Shown here piece after piece: positions 23,450 to 36,815 of a stretch of DNA of 64,000 nt. Within the stretch, counting starts at the first letter, position 1; each line of letters starts with the position of its first letter. The notes below the pieces were generated by a model. It made no database searches, was not told where the DNA came from, and worked only from the letters and a program-made list of their open reading frames with translations. This DNA is from Nyssa sinensis (taxonomy: Eukaryota; Streptophyta; Magnoliopsida; Cornales; Nyssaceae), in contig CM018031.1 of NCBI GenBank assembly GCA_008638375.1, positions 1,406,001 through 1,470,000 on the forward strand, in the 5' to 3' direction. The translations under genes were made by a program, and so were the position numbers.

Positions 23450-25013
23450 CATAAAGACTCTATGAAAATAATTTAATTCTAGAATTTAATTCGTATTATA
23501 ATCAATTTTTTTTTTATTGTTGTCTATTAAGATAAAAAAAAATTATGTAAAATATTTATTAGTAGAGTATTATTCAATACATAAATCTCTCTTGTTGGAA
23601 AACAAATAAATTTTATATTACAAAAAATAAAATAAATATATATATATAAAAGAAAAAAAGTAAAAATTTATATTAATATAAAAAAAGTCTCATTAAGAAT
23701 TGATACTTTCTCACTTTAGGCCTCTAATTATATTGAGTCGGCCTGCATATCCTAACCAAACTCTCCCTCCCATAAGAAGAAAAGAAACATACAACGGGTA
23801 GGCGCAATGTGAGATCCTTAAGAGGAAAAAAGGCAGAACAAAAAGACTTAGTCACATTTCTCAAACCACACTTTTTTATTTTTATTTTTTGTAAAAGGGA
23901 AAAAAGACAAAAATCAACATTCTTCTTATTCATCATCTACGGGTTTCATGCAAAGGAAAGATACACCACAACTGAACCACTGTCTTATTCCCAAAAATCA
24001 CTACCCAAAATCTCTTTATTTCCTTCTCTGTGGAAACTACCACCCAACCATAGAAATTGCAGGCAGTGAAGTGAACAATGACTATTAAATTGTGATCTTT
24101 GTCTTTCTAAGCTATCACTTTCCCTGCCAAGGACTCCACACTTAGTATATGGAAATATGACAAAAAACTACAATTTTTACAACTTAAAGGCTTCAAGTGT
24201 TATTATTTTCTTTTTTAAACATATAAACTCTATCAAGTTTGTTTAAACTTATAATAGGTGATTAAAAATATCATTATAAATATTGATAATGTAAAACAAA
24301 TTTTTTTATTATTTTATTTTATATAATTAAGGTGGGACGAGACATGGTGACTTCTCCCCAAACCCGTCCCAAACGGTAACGGAATGTAAATAACTTTTCC
24401 TCATACCCGTCTCATTAGGGACGTAATTGACGGGTTCCAACGAGACGGGTTAAATTACCATCTTTAGATATATAGGAGAAATTATTAAATGCTTTGGATT
24501 TAATAGTCTCAATAATTAAATGATAGATCACATATTATACATAACTTTTAATCTATCTTTTAGAACCATGATTATCAAGAACCACTGAATAATTGATAGA
24601 ATTCTATTACAGAGAGTGCAGGAGAAGTCTTTTTTTTTTTTGTTATTAGTGAAGGAGAAGTTATTGTATAAGATGTGAATCCGAGGCCTCTTTAGGTCCA
24701 ATAAAGTTAAAAAGGAAAAAGATGGAAACTAATAAGACGCGCCAGGGGAACAAATGAATGAATAGCCTGTGGGAGGAGAAAATCAACTAAAGGTTGCGGA
24801 TCAGCATCTGATGTGTACTTTGGCTACTAATCAACGTTGCTTCTGGCTGGAGGAAACCTTTTTTTAAGCATCATCTCGCAAAGGTCTAAAGTTATCAGTC
24901 TATGGTCCTTTTTCACTGCTTATTTGGATTCGGCTTGTTTCCAAATTTGGTAAGGGGGGCAAATTGGTAGATTTTTCTCATATTCTATCATGATTATGTA
25001 ACACTAATTTTTG

Positions 25014-25485
25014 GTTAAATTATACTGATCTCTTTTAATCTTTCTGATAAATGCACCGACTTTTTTTTAAATTTATGAAATTACACTGACTTTTTCTACT
25101 TTATCTAATAATATGCAGATACCCCCTTCTAATCAAAACTTTTTTTCAAAATTATCCTTTTATTTATTTATTTTTATATTTTTTTAATTTTGACTAATTT
25201 TTTTAAATTTTTAAAAATATTTTTTATTATTTTATTTAAAAATAAATTTAAGGTTTTTATCAATATTTATTTGGAAAATGAAAAACAAATTGGTCAAAAT
25301 TTAAAAAATTGAAAGAAAAAAACATGCAATGGAAAATTTTGTCATTTTGAAAAAAAAAATTGATTAGAGAGAGATATTTGTATATTATTAGGTAAAACAG
25401 AAGAGGTCAGTGTAATTTCAGAAACTTGAGAGAAAATTAGTATAATTGTCAAAAATTTCATAGGTGGTTAATATAATTTACCCCT
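25014..25485. mobile_element. AT-rich palindromic MITE, copy B, in the gene 2 upstream region
   Basis: Inverted arms: the left has AAATTATACTGATC and GAAATTACACTGACTTTT, the right has GTCAGTGTAATTTC and TTAATATAATTTACC. Between them lies AT-rich sequence. It is absent from the matching place upstream of gene 1. Confidence 0.6.
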
Positions 25486-25732
25486 AATTATTTTATTTTT
25501 GATGAGAGTTTCTGTGAAATGAAAAGGAAAGAAGTCATTAGAAGAAAAGGTAAAGAACAAAAGAAAAATGTTTGAACAGAGTATCTGTGATTATATTGGA
25601 TAGTGTCATAAGGGAACTTATGGAGCATGCCCAATGTGATGAAAAAGAAAATATTTAATTCCAAGAATTTTTAATGGCTTTTTCATTTAAAAAACTATAA
25701 TAGACATTAATGGTAGTGTTTTAAACTGTTAA

Positions 25733-26299
25733 ATTAATTTTTTTAAAAACTTAAACTGATAGAGAATAAGCTCAATAATAAGTTATTTTAATACCATTTC
25801 TCACATAATTCTATCTTGCACGTGGAGAATAAGTAGTATTTATAAAATGACACACTGACAGAGTAGAATAAAGAGTATTTATGAAACGACATATTGACGG
25901 AGCAAAGTGAATAATTAGTATTTATGGAATGACACACTGACAAAGCAAAATAAAGAGTATTAATAGAACGGCATACTAATAGAGCAAAGTGTGAATGACG
26001 TGGCAAGAGAGTTAACTTTAACGTAATAAGAGGAGAAATGAACGAAGTGAGACTTGGACTCAAGATCTCTTAGAACGAGAGTTCTAACGACATATTGATA
26101 GAATAAAGTGTGAATTCTGACATAACATGACGTGACAAGAGAGTTAACCTTAATGTGATAGGGTGAGAAATAAACGAAGTGAGACTTAAACTCAAAATCT
26201 CTTAAAATGAGAGTTCTGATACTACGTTAAATCACCACTTGTCCTAAAAATTTAAATCAGTAGAAAATGAGTCCATCAATGAATATCAAACTATCTTAA
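25733..26299. mobile_element. insertion of about 570 bp in the gene 2 promoter, with minisatellite
   Basis: Gene 1 lacks this block between matching flanks (ATTAATGGTA... and ...GTAAAGAGGGATA). It begins and ends with related, same-orientation segments (AAAACTTAAACTGATAGAGAA; AAAATTTAAATCAGTAGAAAA). Inside are about four 41-bp units (25825-25992) and a diverged direct repeat of about 110 bp (25986-26089 and 26105-26221). No coding potential. Confidence 0.6.
25825..25992. repeat. minisatellite, about 41-bp unit x4
   Basis: Units share GTATTTATRRAAYGRCAYAYTGACRGAGYA-like spacing, for example AGTATTTATGGAATGACACA. Confidence 0.7.
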
Positions 26300-26387
26300 C
26301 ATAGACATTGCGTTTGTGCATCGTGTCCTTTTTCTCAGAGTAGAGACTGCAATTGTGGAAGTAAAGAGGGATAGGTTGTGGTGCAAG

Positions 26388-26401
26388 TATATTTTATATA
26401 T
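26388..26401 (+). promoter_or_regulatory. TATA region of ankyrin gene 2
   Basis: TATATTTTATATAT lies 61 bases before the ATG, in the same position as the gene 1 TATA but with an altered spacing of T and A. A (TG)n run follows. Confidence 0.4.
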
Positions 26402-26461
26402 GTGTGTGTGTGTGTGTGTGTATAGTATAACAACAACATTGTCAATACAAGTCAAGGAGAA

Positions 26462-27029
26462 ATGTCTTTGGATGAAGAATGTGGAGGAATTTCTTTCGCT
26501 GCAGAAGCAGAAGAGTTTAATGAACAAGTACACCAATCATTAAAGGAGGCCAATGACATGCTGAAACTAGCCATTGAAGGCCAGTGGAACAATGTTTTAA
26601 GGATCTACGAGAGGAATTTCTCTGCTAGAGAAATCTCTCTCCATTCAGAAGACACAGTGTTACACATAGCTGTGTCTGGTGGCCGTGAAGATACAGTCCA
26701 AAAACTGTTAAACATATCAGAACGAGATGGATTTTCTATGATGCGTAAGAAGAATAACAGAGGAAACACACCTCTCCACTTGGCCGCAACAATGGGGAAT
26801 GTGGCCATATGCAAATGCATAGCTCCAAAAGTGCCTGAACTCATCGGCGATAGCAACAATGCCGGCGAAACACCGCTGTTTTTGGCAGCTCATCATGGCA
26901 AGCGAGAGGCTTTCCTGTTTCTCCATCAGCTCCACACCCTCACTAGACGTGGTGTGCCCGACTACTCCTCGTGTGAGAAAAGTGATGAAACTAGCATTCT
27001 TCACTCGGTCATCTACGGAAAGTACTTTG
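26462..27029 (+). CDS. ankyrin gene 2, exon 1
   Basis: 189 codons plus one base. Donor TTTG|GTATGT. N-terminal ankyrin repeats ([18 protein letters not shown]). Confidence 0.88.
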
Positions 27030-30000
27030 GTATGTGTCATCACATTCTTCACTTCTTTATTTTTCTCCAAATATTTACATCCCTGTCTAAATCTTTTTAA
27101 CCCCTCCTAGATGAAGAAAAAAAGAATTTTTACTTGTTGCTCATATTTGACTATTCATGTTAGAGCAATTCTAAGAGGAGATCTATTTTGGATCCAAAAA
27201 ATTTTTTTGGGTATTGCTACAGTGTTTGTGAATACACTAATAACTATTAGTATTATACATCACTTCAATAGTGATATCCAAATTGAGTATTCGTATATTT
27301 TTCTCTCTTTACACCAATTTATCTTTTTTTTATCTCTTCCAACTAACTTTTTAATCCCCTCTCTCTTTCAATAAAATCTATATTTACATTGCTAGATTCA
27401 AAATGGATAAGGACGGGTCGTTTTTCAGGGATTTTGGATCCAAGGATGGGTCCTCTAACAAAGGATGAATGGTATAATATTAGGAATCATATTGACAAAT
27501 GAAGTAGATAGTTCCCCAATTACATTCACGGTTAAAATTATTCTAAGACTCGTGTGAGTTTCATACAATGCTTAAATTTGAGCGGTGGTCACAGAGAGTA
27601 TGACCGTTCCACCAGATCTTGTTACGGTGGTCTACCGACCTAACTATTAGAAAGTCACAGAATCAAACTTGGAAGCCTCAGGTCCTTACGTGGATTGGAG
27701 TGTAGGATGATCAAATGCTTCCCAAGGAGAGCAAATAGGCTCCTATGTAAATATTCCTTTCATACTTCCAAAGTGATTGCCTTCTTTTAATAATAATAGT
27801 TAGAAAAAGTAATTAAGGCATTGATACTTCACATTTTTTTTATTTCTTTGCTGAAGTTACATTCGTCAAAAGTGAAAGATAATAATTTAAATTTATTTTA
27901 TAGCAAACGGAAGATATTGAATATAAGATGAATGGAGTAGTTTTTATTATTCCACCCCTTGATTGTTCTTTTCTTTGCTTTTCTTTTTCTTTTTGATCAC
28001 TTTCCTTCCTTTACTCTTATATTTGAAATGCAATGGCCCTTTCAAATTTTAGAAATTTGATATTCTACTCCTATTTTTTATTTTAAAAAAATTAAAAATT
28101 GTTCACCCCTACTTTTTTTTGTTAAAATTTTTATTTTTCTCCCTATGTTAATAGTCTAAATCCACCACTGTTTGAATGACTTCATTGCACACTCATATCG
28201 TGATTTTTATTAGATTTGGCATTTGAAATACTTTCCAAATACCCAAAGCTTGTTATCAGCATCGACAAGAATGGCTTATCTCCACTGCATATTCTAGCCA
28301 CTAAGGTCAATGCATTCAAGAGTGGCACTCAACTCGGATTATTTGATACTATGATTTACGAATGTAAGATCTCTTTTCCCGCCTCATTTATTTTCAGTAT
28401 CTTTTAAATAATCATATATGATTTAACACATTCACACTTCTATACATGCACTTTATCATCAGAAGGAAAATTTGAAAACAAATCACTCAAAAAGATTCTT
28501 ATTTTTCCTCTCGTTCTATGAATTGTACTTTAATTTTGAAATAATATATTAGACAAGAAAAAAATCTTGTAAAATATTATATATTTCAATTTTATGTTTG
28601 GACAAGTACTGAATAAGAGACTTTGATATAATTATTTTATTTTATTTAATAAAATAATAAAAAAAAAATTTGTATTCTTATATAATATTTTTATCGAGTT
28701 CTCAACAACAATATTTTTCTCAAGTTCCTAAAGAAAATATTTTTTCCAAATATATGCACGAAAAAATTTAAAAAAATTAAGAAAAACAACAAAAATGATA
28801 TATATATATATATAGATAAAAGATAATTTATGAAAGAGTACAAAAAATTTAACAATTTTTTTCTGTACAAATTTTTTAAAAAATGATGAACATTAGAGAT
28901 CAATTGTGGTGGCAACATGGTTATCATCGGTGGTGAATATGATATAGTTAGGACAAGTAGTTTCCTTCTTATTTTTTATTTCACATTTTGTCTACTATTA
29001 GAAGTAATTTTTTTTACACTTCTTATCCCATTAAGGATGGGATAAAATAATACCACCTAGGCCTCGTTTAGACAACCGGATAAAAAAGTCAAATCAGGAT
29101 AAGATATGTTCCAATCGGATAGGAAATAAAATTTAATGGGATATTAAATATCTTATTCCAATGTTTGAAACATTTCTGAATAAAAAGTCTGGATATGCTA
29201 TTTTATTTCAATTTTGTTCTATTTCAATTATATACTTAGGTTGATATAATTATTAATAAAAATAATAAAATCTTATGAAAATAAAATCTTTTGTGATAAT
29301 AAATTGTATTCTTAATAATATTTTTTTCCGAGATTTTAGAAAAACTAAATTCCTGAAATATATTTTTTCAAAATATATGCTTAAAAATTTCAAAAACAAA
29401 AGTTAAGAACAATAGAGAGATATATAAATAAATTAGAGAGGGTTCAAAAAATTAAATAATTTATTATGTATAAATATTAATAAAAATGATTACTAATATA
29501 TGTATAAAAAAAAATTAGTCGGTATATTTGAAATCTATTTAATAATCTAAAAGTGTCATTAACATGAATGATAAAATGTTACAAGAATTTATATGAGTAA
29601 TGTCAATAGTGGTTGTTGGAAGTATTCTTCTCTCTCTTCTATTTTTTTTTTCTTGTCATAAGAAAATGATTGAAGATTTTTATTTTACTTCTTATTCTAG
29701 TGAGTATGGGATAAAAATAATACCACCACCTAAGTGGGATTATTTTTATCTCACCCCGGTGGGATATAAGTATAACTAATCACATCTTAAGTAGATGTCT
29801 AAATATAGGATAAAATATTACTTATCTCATCCTACCATCTTATCCCATCAAACAAACATGTCTTATAAGAAATGAGTACAATTAATTCCATCCCAAATAA
29901 AAAACTATGATTGACCTGGATAGGACGATTGGGTGAGTAAAAAAAGTAATATTATCTTTTTCATAATATTTTATTAAAATTTTTTATATGTTAACGTGAT

Positions 30001-31419
30001 TGTTTAGATATTAGTGAATATAGCATCGGATGTTAGTGATTTTAATTTCTTAGTATTAGTCAATGAAACTTATTAGTATTAGTCATGTCATGTAAATTTA
30101 AGAAACTTAATTAACTAGCACTTACACATATTAAGATACTCAATTGATTAATACTCGAATAGTTACATCAATAAATAAGAAAATTAGATAAAATATTATA
30201 ATAAAAATAACATCACTCAAGTAAAAAACTGTCTGCTCATGGAAAACCTGGCTGTTCAAATGACCCTACATCATCCAATCTCGTGGCCTAGCACTTAGTC
30301 TAGCCTAGTATAGTTGTAGGAGTAGTCGCTGCCATAAGTTTCACAACATTCCTACCATCATCTGTACTTATTTCCAACACCACACAACTTGTTTTCATAA
30401 TTGTTTTGTAATTATATACTAGGTTGTATTACAAATTATTTGTTTAATACAATATATATATATATATATATGTTTGACCTGTTTCATTACTTGCATTTTA
30501 TATTTTATTCATCTGGTTGTCACCTTATGTTAAAGTGCTCATTATTGAGGCAATAGAACCTAAAAAAAAAAAGGGGGTAATTTCCTACTTTCTAACATTA
30601 CATTACAAGATCACATATGTCACGCGCGTAAGAATAAGGATTAAAAGTTTGACAATATATGTAAGCTTATCCAAGTTCCAACTTTAGTACGCCCGAGATT
30701 TTGATCATTGATATTTTTAAGCCGAATAATATCTTATATATTAAAATTAAAATTATATATTAAATACATAATGAAATTTACGTTTAATTTGATATTCAAT
30801 AATTAAGATATCCATGCTCAGATTAAGAATAAACAATTTAGTGGATCGTCACAAGGGATCAAATCAGGGATAATTTCATCAATAGGTTAGATTAATGATC
30901 TGATCCAAATCAGATTTATTTACATGTATAGATTGTTTATTTCACATATTAAAATATATTATCATTATAATTATCATGATTTAATTTTTCTCTTCTCCAA
31001 TCTGTGTTAATGTTTTCAACTCAGTTTATTAATTAGGATACTCCTCCTTACATGACAAGAACCAAAGTGTTTCTTTAGGAAAAAATAGTTTAGTTGTTCT
31101 TGTTTTGGTTATAATGTGTGTGTGTGTGTCTCTCTCTCTCTCTCTTCTTTCAGCTATTATTATAGATAATTTGAAGAAGAAAGCATATGATCACGAAGTT
31201 TCCACGAGAAGTTTAAGAAGTTTTTCGCCGTTGTTAAGGAGTTTGTTGCTTCAAGTTTCAAGTAAGTGAACTTGAGAAAAGTAATACTATACAAATAAAG
31301 TTCATATATACAATTTTTCTCACCGAATGATGTGATTCATTGTGCTCTTATCAATTCAAAACAAATTAACATCATTGTTTATCATTTTAGTTTCACTCTT
31401 AGATACAAATGAGTGTAAA

Positions 31420-31467
<48 letters not shown>

Positions 31468-34400
31468 GATTCCTCTTTTGGAGTTTAATTACAATAAGCT
31501 ATTGATTGTAACTTATGCGGAATTCTAAAAGAGCATGTTGCAAACAAGACATAAGTTGCCTCTTTCTTCCTTAATGGTACCATTTTTTAATGCATTGAGG
31601 TAAACTTACTTTTATTCATTCATTTATTTATTTATTTATTTATTTTCTTTATTTTACTCTTTTTAGGATTTTATGCAAGAGTAAGGAAGCATTGTGTTGG
31701 GATTCTTTAATGGTGTGAATCACAGAAATAAAATTTCGTTTAAACTTAGAATTTATTCATTTATTTTTACTTTTTAAAATAATAATCATCATCCATAATT
31801 TCTTAATTTTTTGAGTTGGCTGATTCTTTTATCGTCTTGGTATGGATTTGTGTAACTTTTTCAAGAAAAAGAAATACAAATAGATTATACATAACTCATA
31901 GCTCCTGTTGTTAGATTCAGGTACACATAATCCTCTTTTGAACATTTATTTCCTGACTTACAGTGAAAGTGAAGTAAGTAAACCGTTAATAGAAAACATG
32001 AATGAGACTATACAACTCCGGAAGTTTTGGGGGGAAAAAAAAGGATAATATAAATTAGAAGAGAAAAGAAAAAAAAAATTTAAAAGAAGGTGTTTATCTT
32101 CACCTTGTTTGAATGTTCTGAAAAAAAATAAAAAGAAAATTATTATCTCTTGTTTGAATACTCAGTAAAAAAGAAAAGAAAGTTTATATAAACTAGTTGA
32201 CTAATTATCCTTTTTTATTATATCCTTAATTTTTAATTAATTTATTTAATGAATTATTTCATAATTTAAAAAATTTCATTAAATAGAATTTATTTTCTCT
32301 CCAAATTTTTTCACAATTTTTTCTGTTCTGTCCATATCTCTTCATCCAATTGAACTGTAAAATATCCTATTCATCATCTATTCCAACTCTCTTTGTTGTC
32401 TATGCACAATTAAAAGACGATCACCAAAGTGTTAGGACTAGGGATGAAAATGGGAAATCAACCAAGGTTGTTGGCATTTGTTTGATTGGAGGCATTGTCT
32501 GAGGTTCAATTGAATATCTTATTTGGACAATGGGATAAAAAAAGTTGGATCAAATAGAATATATTTAAATGGGATGAGAAATAATATTTTATGAGTTATT
32601 AAATATCTTAATCGAGTATTTGGAACAAGACTAGATAAAAAGGCACGTTATATTTTAATTTTACACTTTGACTGTTATAAATATTAATAAAAATTCTAAA
32701 GTCTTATGAAATAAAATCTTATAGGATATTAAATTTAGTGTTCTCACTTCTATTTTTCTCTTATTATAAGAAAATAATTGAGAATTTCTTTTATTTTACC
32801 TTCTTATTATAGTAAGTATGATATTAAATATACCACCACAGCACCAGTGTGATATAATTTTTTGACATTATACTGATATTCACTATTTTACATGACATTA
32901 TAAAAATATCCCACTCCAGCCAATTTTTCTTTCAAAATTACAAAACTTATTTTTTTAATTTTTTTTTTTCAATTTTTAAATTTTGACCATTTTTTATTTT
33001 TTCATTTTTTACATAAATTTTGATTAAAATCTTAAATTTATTTTTATATAAAATAAAAATAAGTTATTTTATCTTACGTTTATTTTTATATAAAAAAATT
33101 AAAAAAATTAATCAAAATTAAAAAATGCTAAAAAATAAATAAAATAGTGACAACTTTATTATTTTGATTAAAAATTTTGACGAAAAATAATATTTATATA
33201 TTGTCAGATAATGTATATAAAATTAAATATAATTTTAAAAATTATTAAAAAACTAAGAGAGATCAATAAGTAATAATATGATCTTATCCTCTAAAATGAA
33301 TATGATTTAAAGCATAAGGTTGAAGCTTGACGCCTTGGTTGTCATAAATATAAGAACTAATAATGCTAGAATTACTTAAAAATTTTACTTAAAAGTGTTT
33401 ATTTTCATGAGTTGACAGTGTTGTATTGACTGAATATCATATTATAATGTGACATTAATATAATATTTGACTAATATAATACCATTAATTCATAAAAATA
33501 AATATTTTAATAAAATATGAAAGTAAAACTAGAATTACTCGTATAAGAAACCACACAATCAGCGAGCATAGACTAGTGTGCAAATCATTTCAATATTCTC
33601 TCCAGGCTAAAAAAAATAAAATAAAAGAAGAAGGAGAGAAAAATAAAATGGAGAGAATCCAAATCGACTGGCCAATCAAAACCGTCTCCAGGCCTCCAGC
33701 AAATTGCGTCCCAATCACCCAAAAAAAAACCCTCGTTCCACTTCATGCAATACGGCGATATACCGCCGATGAAGATTCCAGTGAATACAAAAATCAAACA
33801 CCATACCTTCACCAGAATTAACGGACTCGATCTGAGATTCAATACGTGTCATCGTCAGCGTCGCCCGTGGCCGGAGGTGGGGAGGACGGGGAAGAGGAAA
33901 AGTGTGATGAAGAGAAGAGATCGAGCCATTGGATTCGTAGAAGAAAAGGTTATCCATTTTGGTGAATTTCTAGGGGTTCAAATTGGGTTAGGTACGGTGT
34001 TTATCAGATGTGTTAATTGTAGTACACAGAGAAGGGGATAGAGAGAGTACTACAGACGACGAAATTTGGAAGAGTACGAACCGATGATGAAGACAGATTT
34101 ATTTTTGAAGCTGGCCTCTTTCTTTCACTTTTCTTCTTCCGCAACAAGAACTGGGTTCTTCACTTCAGACAGCCGGTTATGTTATATTTACATAGAAGGG
34201 TATAAATGGAATACATTAAGAGAAATTATCAGTTGGGACGGTCACACACAACCGAGGTTCTTAGCCTTGCTCAAAGCTTAGTACTGGGTCTTATACAAGT
34301 GGTGTAAGTGTCCATACCCACACAGTTGCATGTGTTCTATTTCCCCTCCCAATCGATTGTATAAAAAAAAAACGGCAGTGCTCAATGCTCAAATTTGTTT

Positions 34401-35566
34401 TTTTTTGGTTTGAAAAATTAACATTTTCACTTTGATTGTAAATTCAGAGAGTAAATGTCCAGAGGGGATTATGTGCAAAAAAGTCTAACCACATGAGATT
34501 ACGAGTAATTTCTTAAAAAAAAAAAATTTATTGTAAAACATTTTTCTTCTATGATATTATACATCCTTTTGCATTCTCCATAATTATATTTTGTATATGC
34601 TGATGGTAGGTCTAGTTAACTCTCTATTGGGATGCTGCAAAAAGAAAGATGGCAAACTAAATGACGAGGAGGCCACACCTCAACCAAAAAGTGATGCAGC
34701 ACAAGGTAAGCGCCATTTTATTAATTACAATTTTTTTGTTTATTATACAAGGATAAATTGATATCAAATGGATAAGTCAGTGTGCAGAAATGGGTACGTA
34801 GATATATAGACATAGGTACATATATATATATATATATATATTAATATGCAGACTTCTATTTACGCATACATATAGGAGTATAATGCATTTTTGTATATGC
34901 ATCTATTTATGTGTGTGTATATATATATATATATATATGTTCACACGTGTATATACTTATGATAGTGACCGTAGGGGGAGTAGCCCGGCCTATAAGTTTT
35001 TTTGGTTGAAAAATAAAATAAAAATTTTTACTTATATAAAGAAGGATTTTTTTTTTCTTTTTCCTTCTGAAGTAATTTTTTTTTACACAAACAAAAAACT
35101 ACTGATAAATGATAAAATACTATTGAAGTTACCAGGAAATACCTTATTTTCTTTTAAATCTTACAAAAGGACACTCTAGTTGATTCTGGAAAAATTGTAT
35201 TTCCTAAATAATATTACAAGTGCAACTAAACTTAGCTAATGTACTCTGCTACGCACCTACCTGGATATGATATGAAGAGTTGTACACTCCCAAACTTAAT
35301 TACTTAGTTAAAATATGTACTAATCCATTTTGTGGACTCTCTTGACCAGGCGTGGCTCAATCAGAGGATCTTCACAAGGATAATTCAAGTGCTGCTGCTC
35401 GTTTACGAAAAAAGAAGAAATGGGCCCAACTAGCCGTTTCATTTGGTCTTTCATTCATCAAGCTAGTGATGAAGCCCTTAGTACTAATTCTTTTGGCTCT
35501 CGGTTAGTATACGTGTGTTTGTGTTTGTGTGTGTGTATCATATTGGTTTAACTTCTTTAGCTAGTT

Positions 35567-35602
<36 letters not shown>

Positions 35603-36783
35603 TACCAGCACCTAACAGTTTGTGCTCGCTGCAACATCCTGGTCTATATTGGGAACTAAAATTTCATTTTGCCATTAACTACATTGGTTGCATGTATTAA
35701 TATAATCAAACTGAAATGGCAGTATATAATATTTATATAGCCAGTTAGGTTGCACAAGAGGGCAGACCTTGGCACAACTGTGGCAAGTTTGAGTTGTAAG
35801 AACAATCTCTTCGCTTATGGGGGTAAATTTGCATTCGTTATACCAAATCACATAAATTTGTATCTAACTATGATCTAAATATTTAAATTTAAAATCTGTT
35901 CATATTAGTCGTGTCTTATGTTTGAGAATAGATATTTGTGTGTACACATTCCTTTTCCTTGAGTTCAATGGCATGGCTACAGATTTGTTATCAAGTCTCT
36001 AGTAACACCATCTAAAGACTTTAAACAACTAGCCTAACATACTTTATTTATAACAAAGTTAAATGAACTCACATATAGATAACTTTCCACTTTCTTGTTT
36101 GTGGTATTGTGTTGCTGTGGCATGCAGGCACCCCAAGGGTTAATAAAATTCAAGCAAAGAAAGAGATGCACACATCGGCCATCAAAGTAATGCAAGAAAT
36201 GGTTAAGCTTCTATGGATTTATGGTAAAAATGATATGATTCGCCTAGGAGACTTATTTGGAGAAACGCCAGAAGGAGTACAAACTCGTGAGTTATTTTTC
36301 ATTTGAATATGCAAGCTATTCTATCTTTTTCTGTGGTCTTAGTGTAATTGAAAAGCATGTGGTATTTAAGATTATATTTATATTCAACGCAACTTAACTC
36401 AATTCAACTCAACAGAGCCTTGTCTCAAGTATTTGGGGTCAAATATATCAGTCATGCCTCGTCATTCTACTTTATTTAAGGTCATCCCAACAATTAAATC
36501 ACATGCTATCATATCTTTTTTTCTACTATTTTTACATGTAGTAATTTTGGTATTCCCTGTCCCCGGCATGCCTCTTGATGTGAAACATCCTACTGGTACA
36601 ATTACTAGTCTTTGTTATATATGGCCATCCCACCTTAATAAGATTTATCTCATTTTATGTCCTACAGCGTGTAACAACAAATTGTACTAGATGTATCTGT
36701 ATTCGAAGTGTGTAAATTCACACAGAAAACAAATCAAATGAAAACAACCAACTCACTGCATGCATCACAATGTCATTTTTCTC

Positions 36784-36815
<32 letters not shown>

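Larger units (their letters stand above)
21740..24640. other. spacer between duplication units
   Basis: No gene seen. It holds a partial MITE (21872-21997) and a threefold repeat at 23182-23449. CCCGTC/GACGGG motifs near 24360-24450 may be an old transposon end. Confidence 0.5.
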
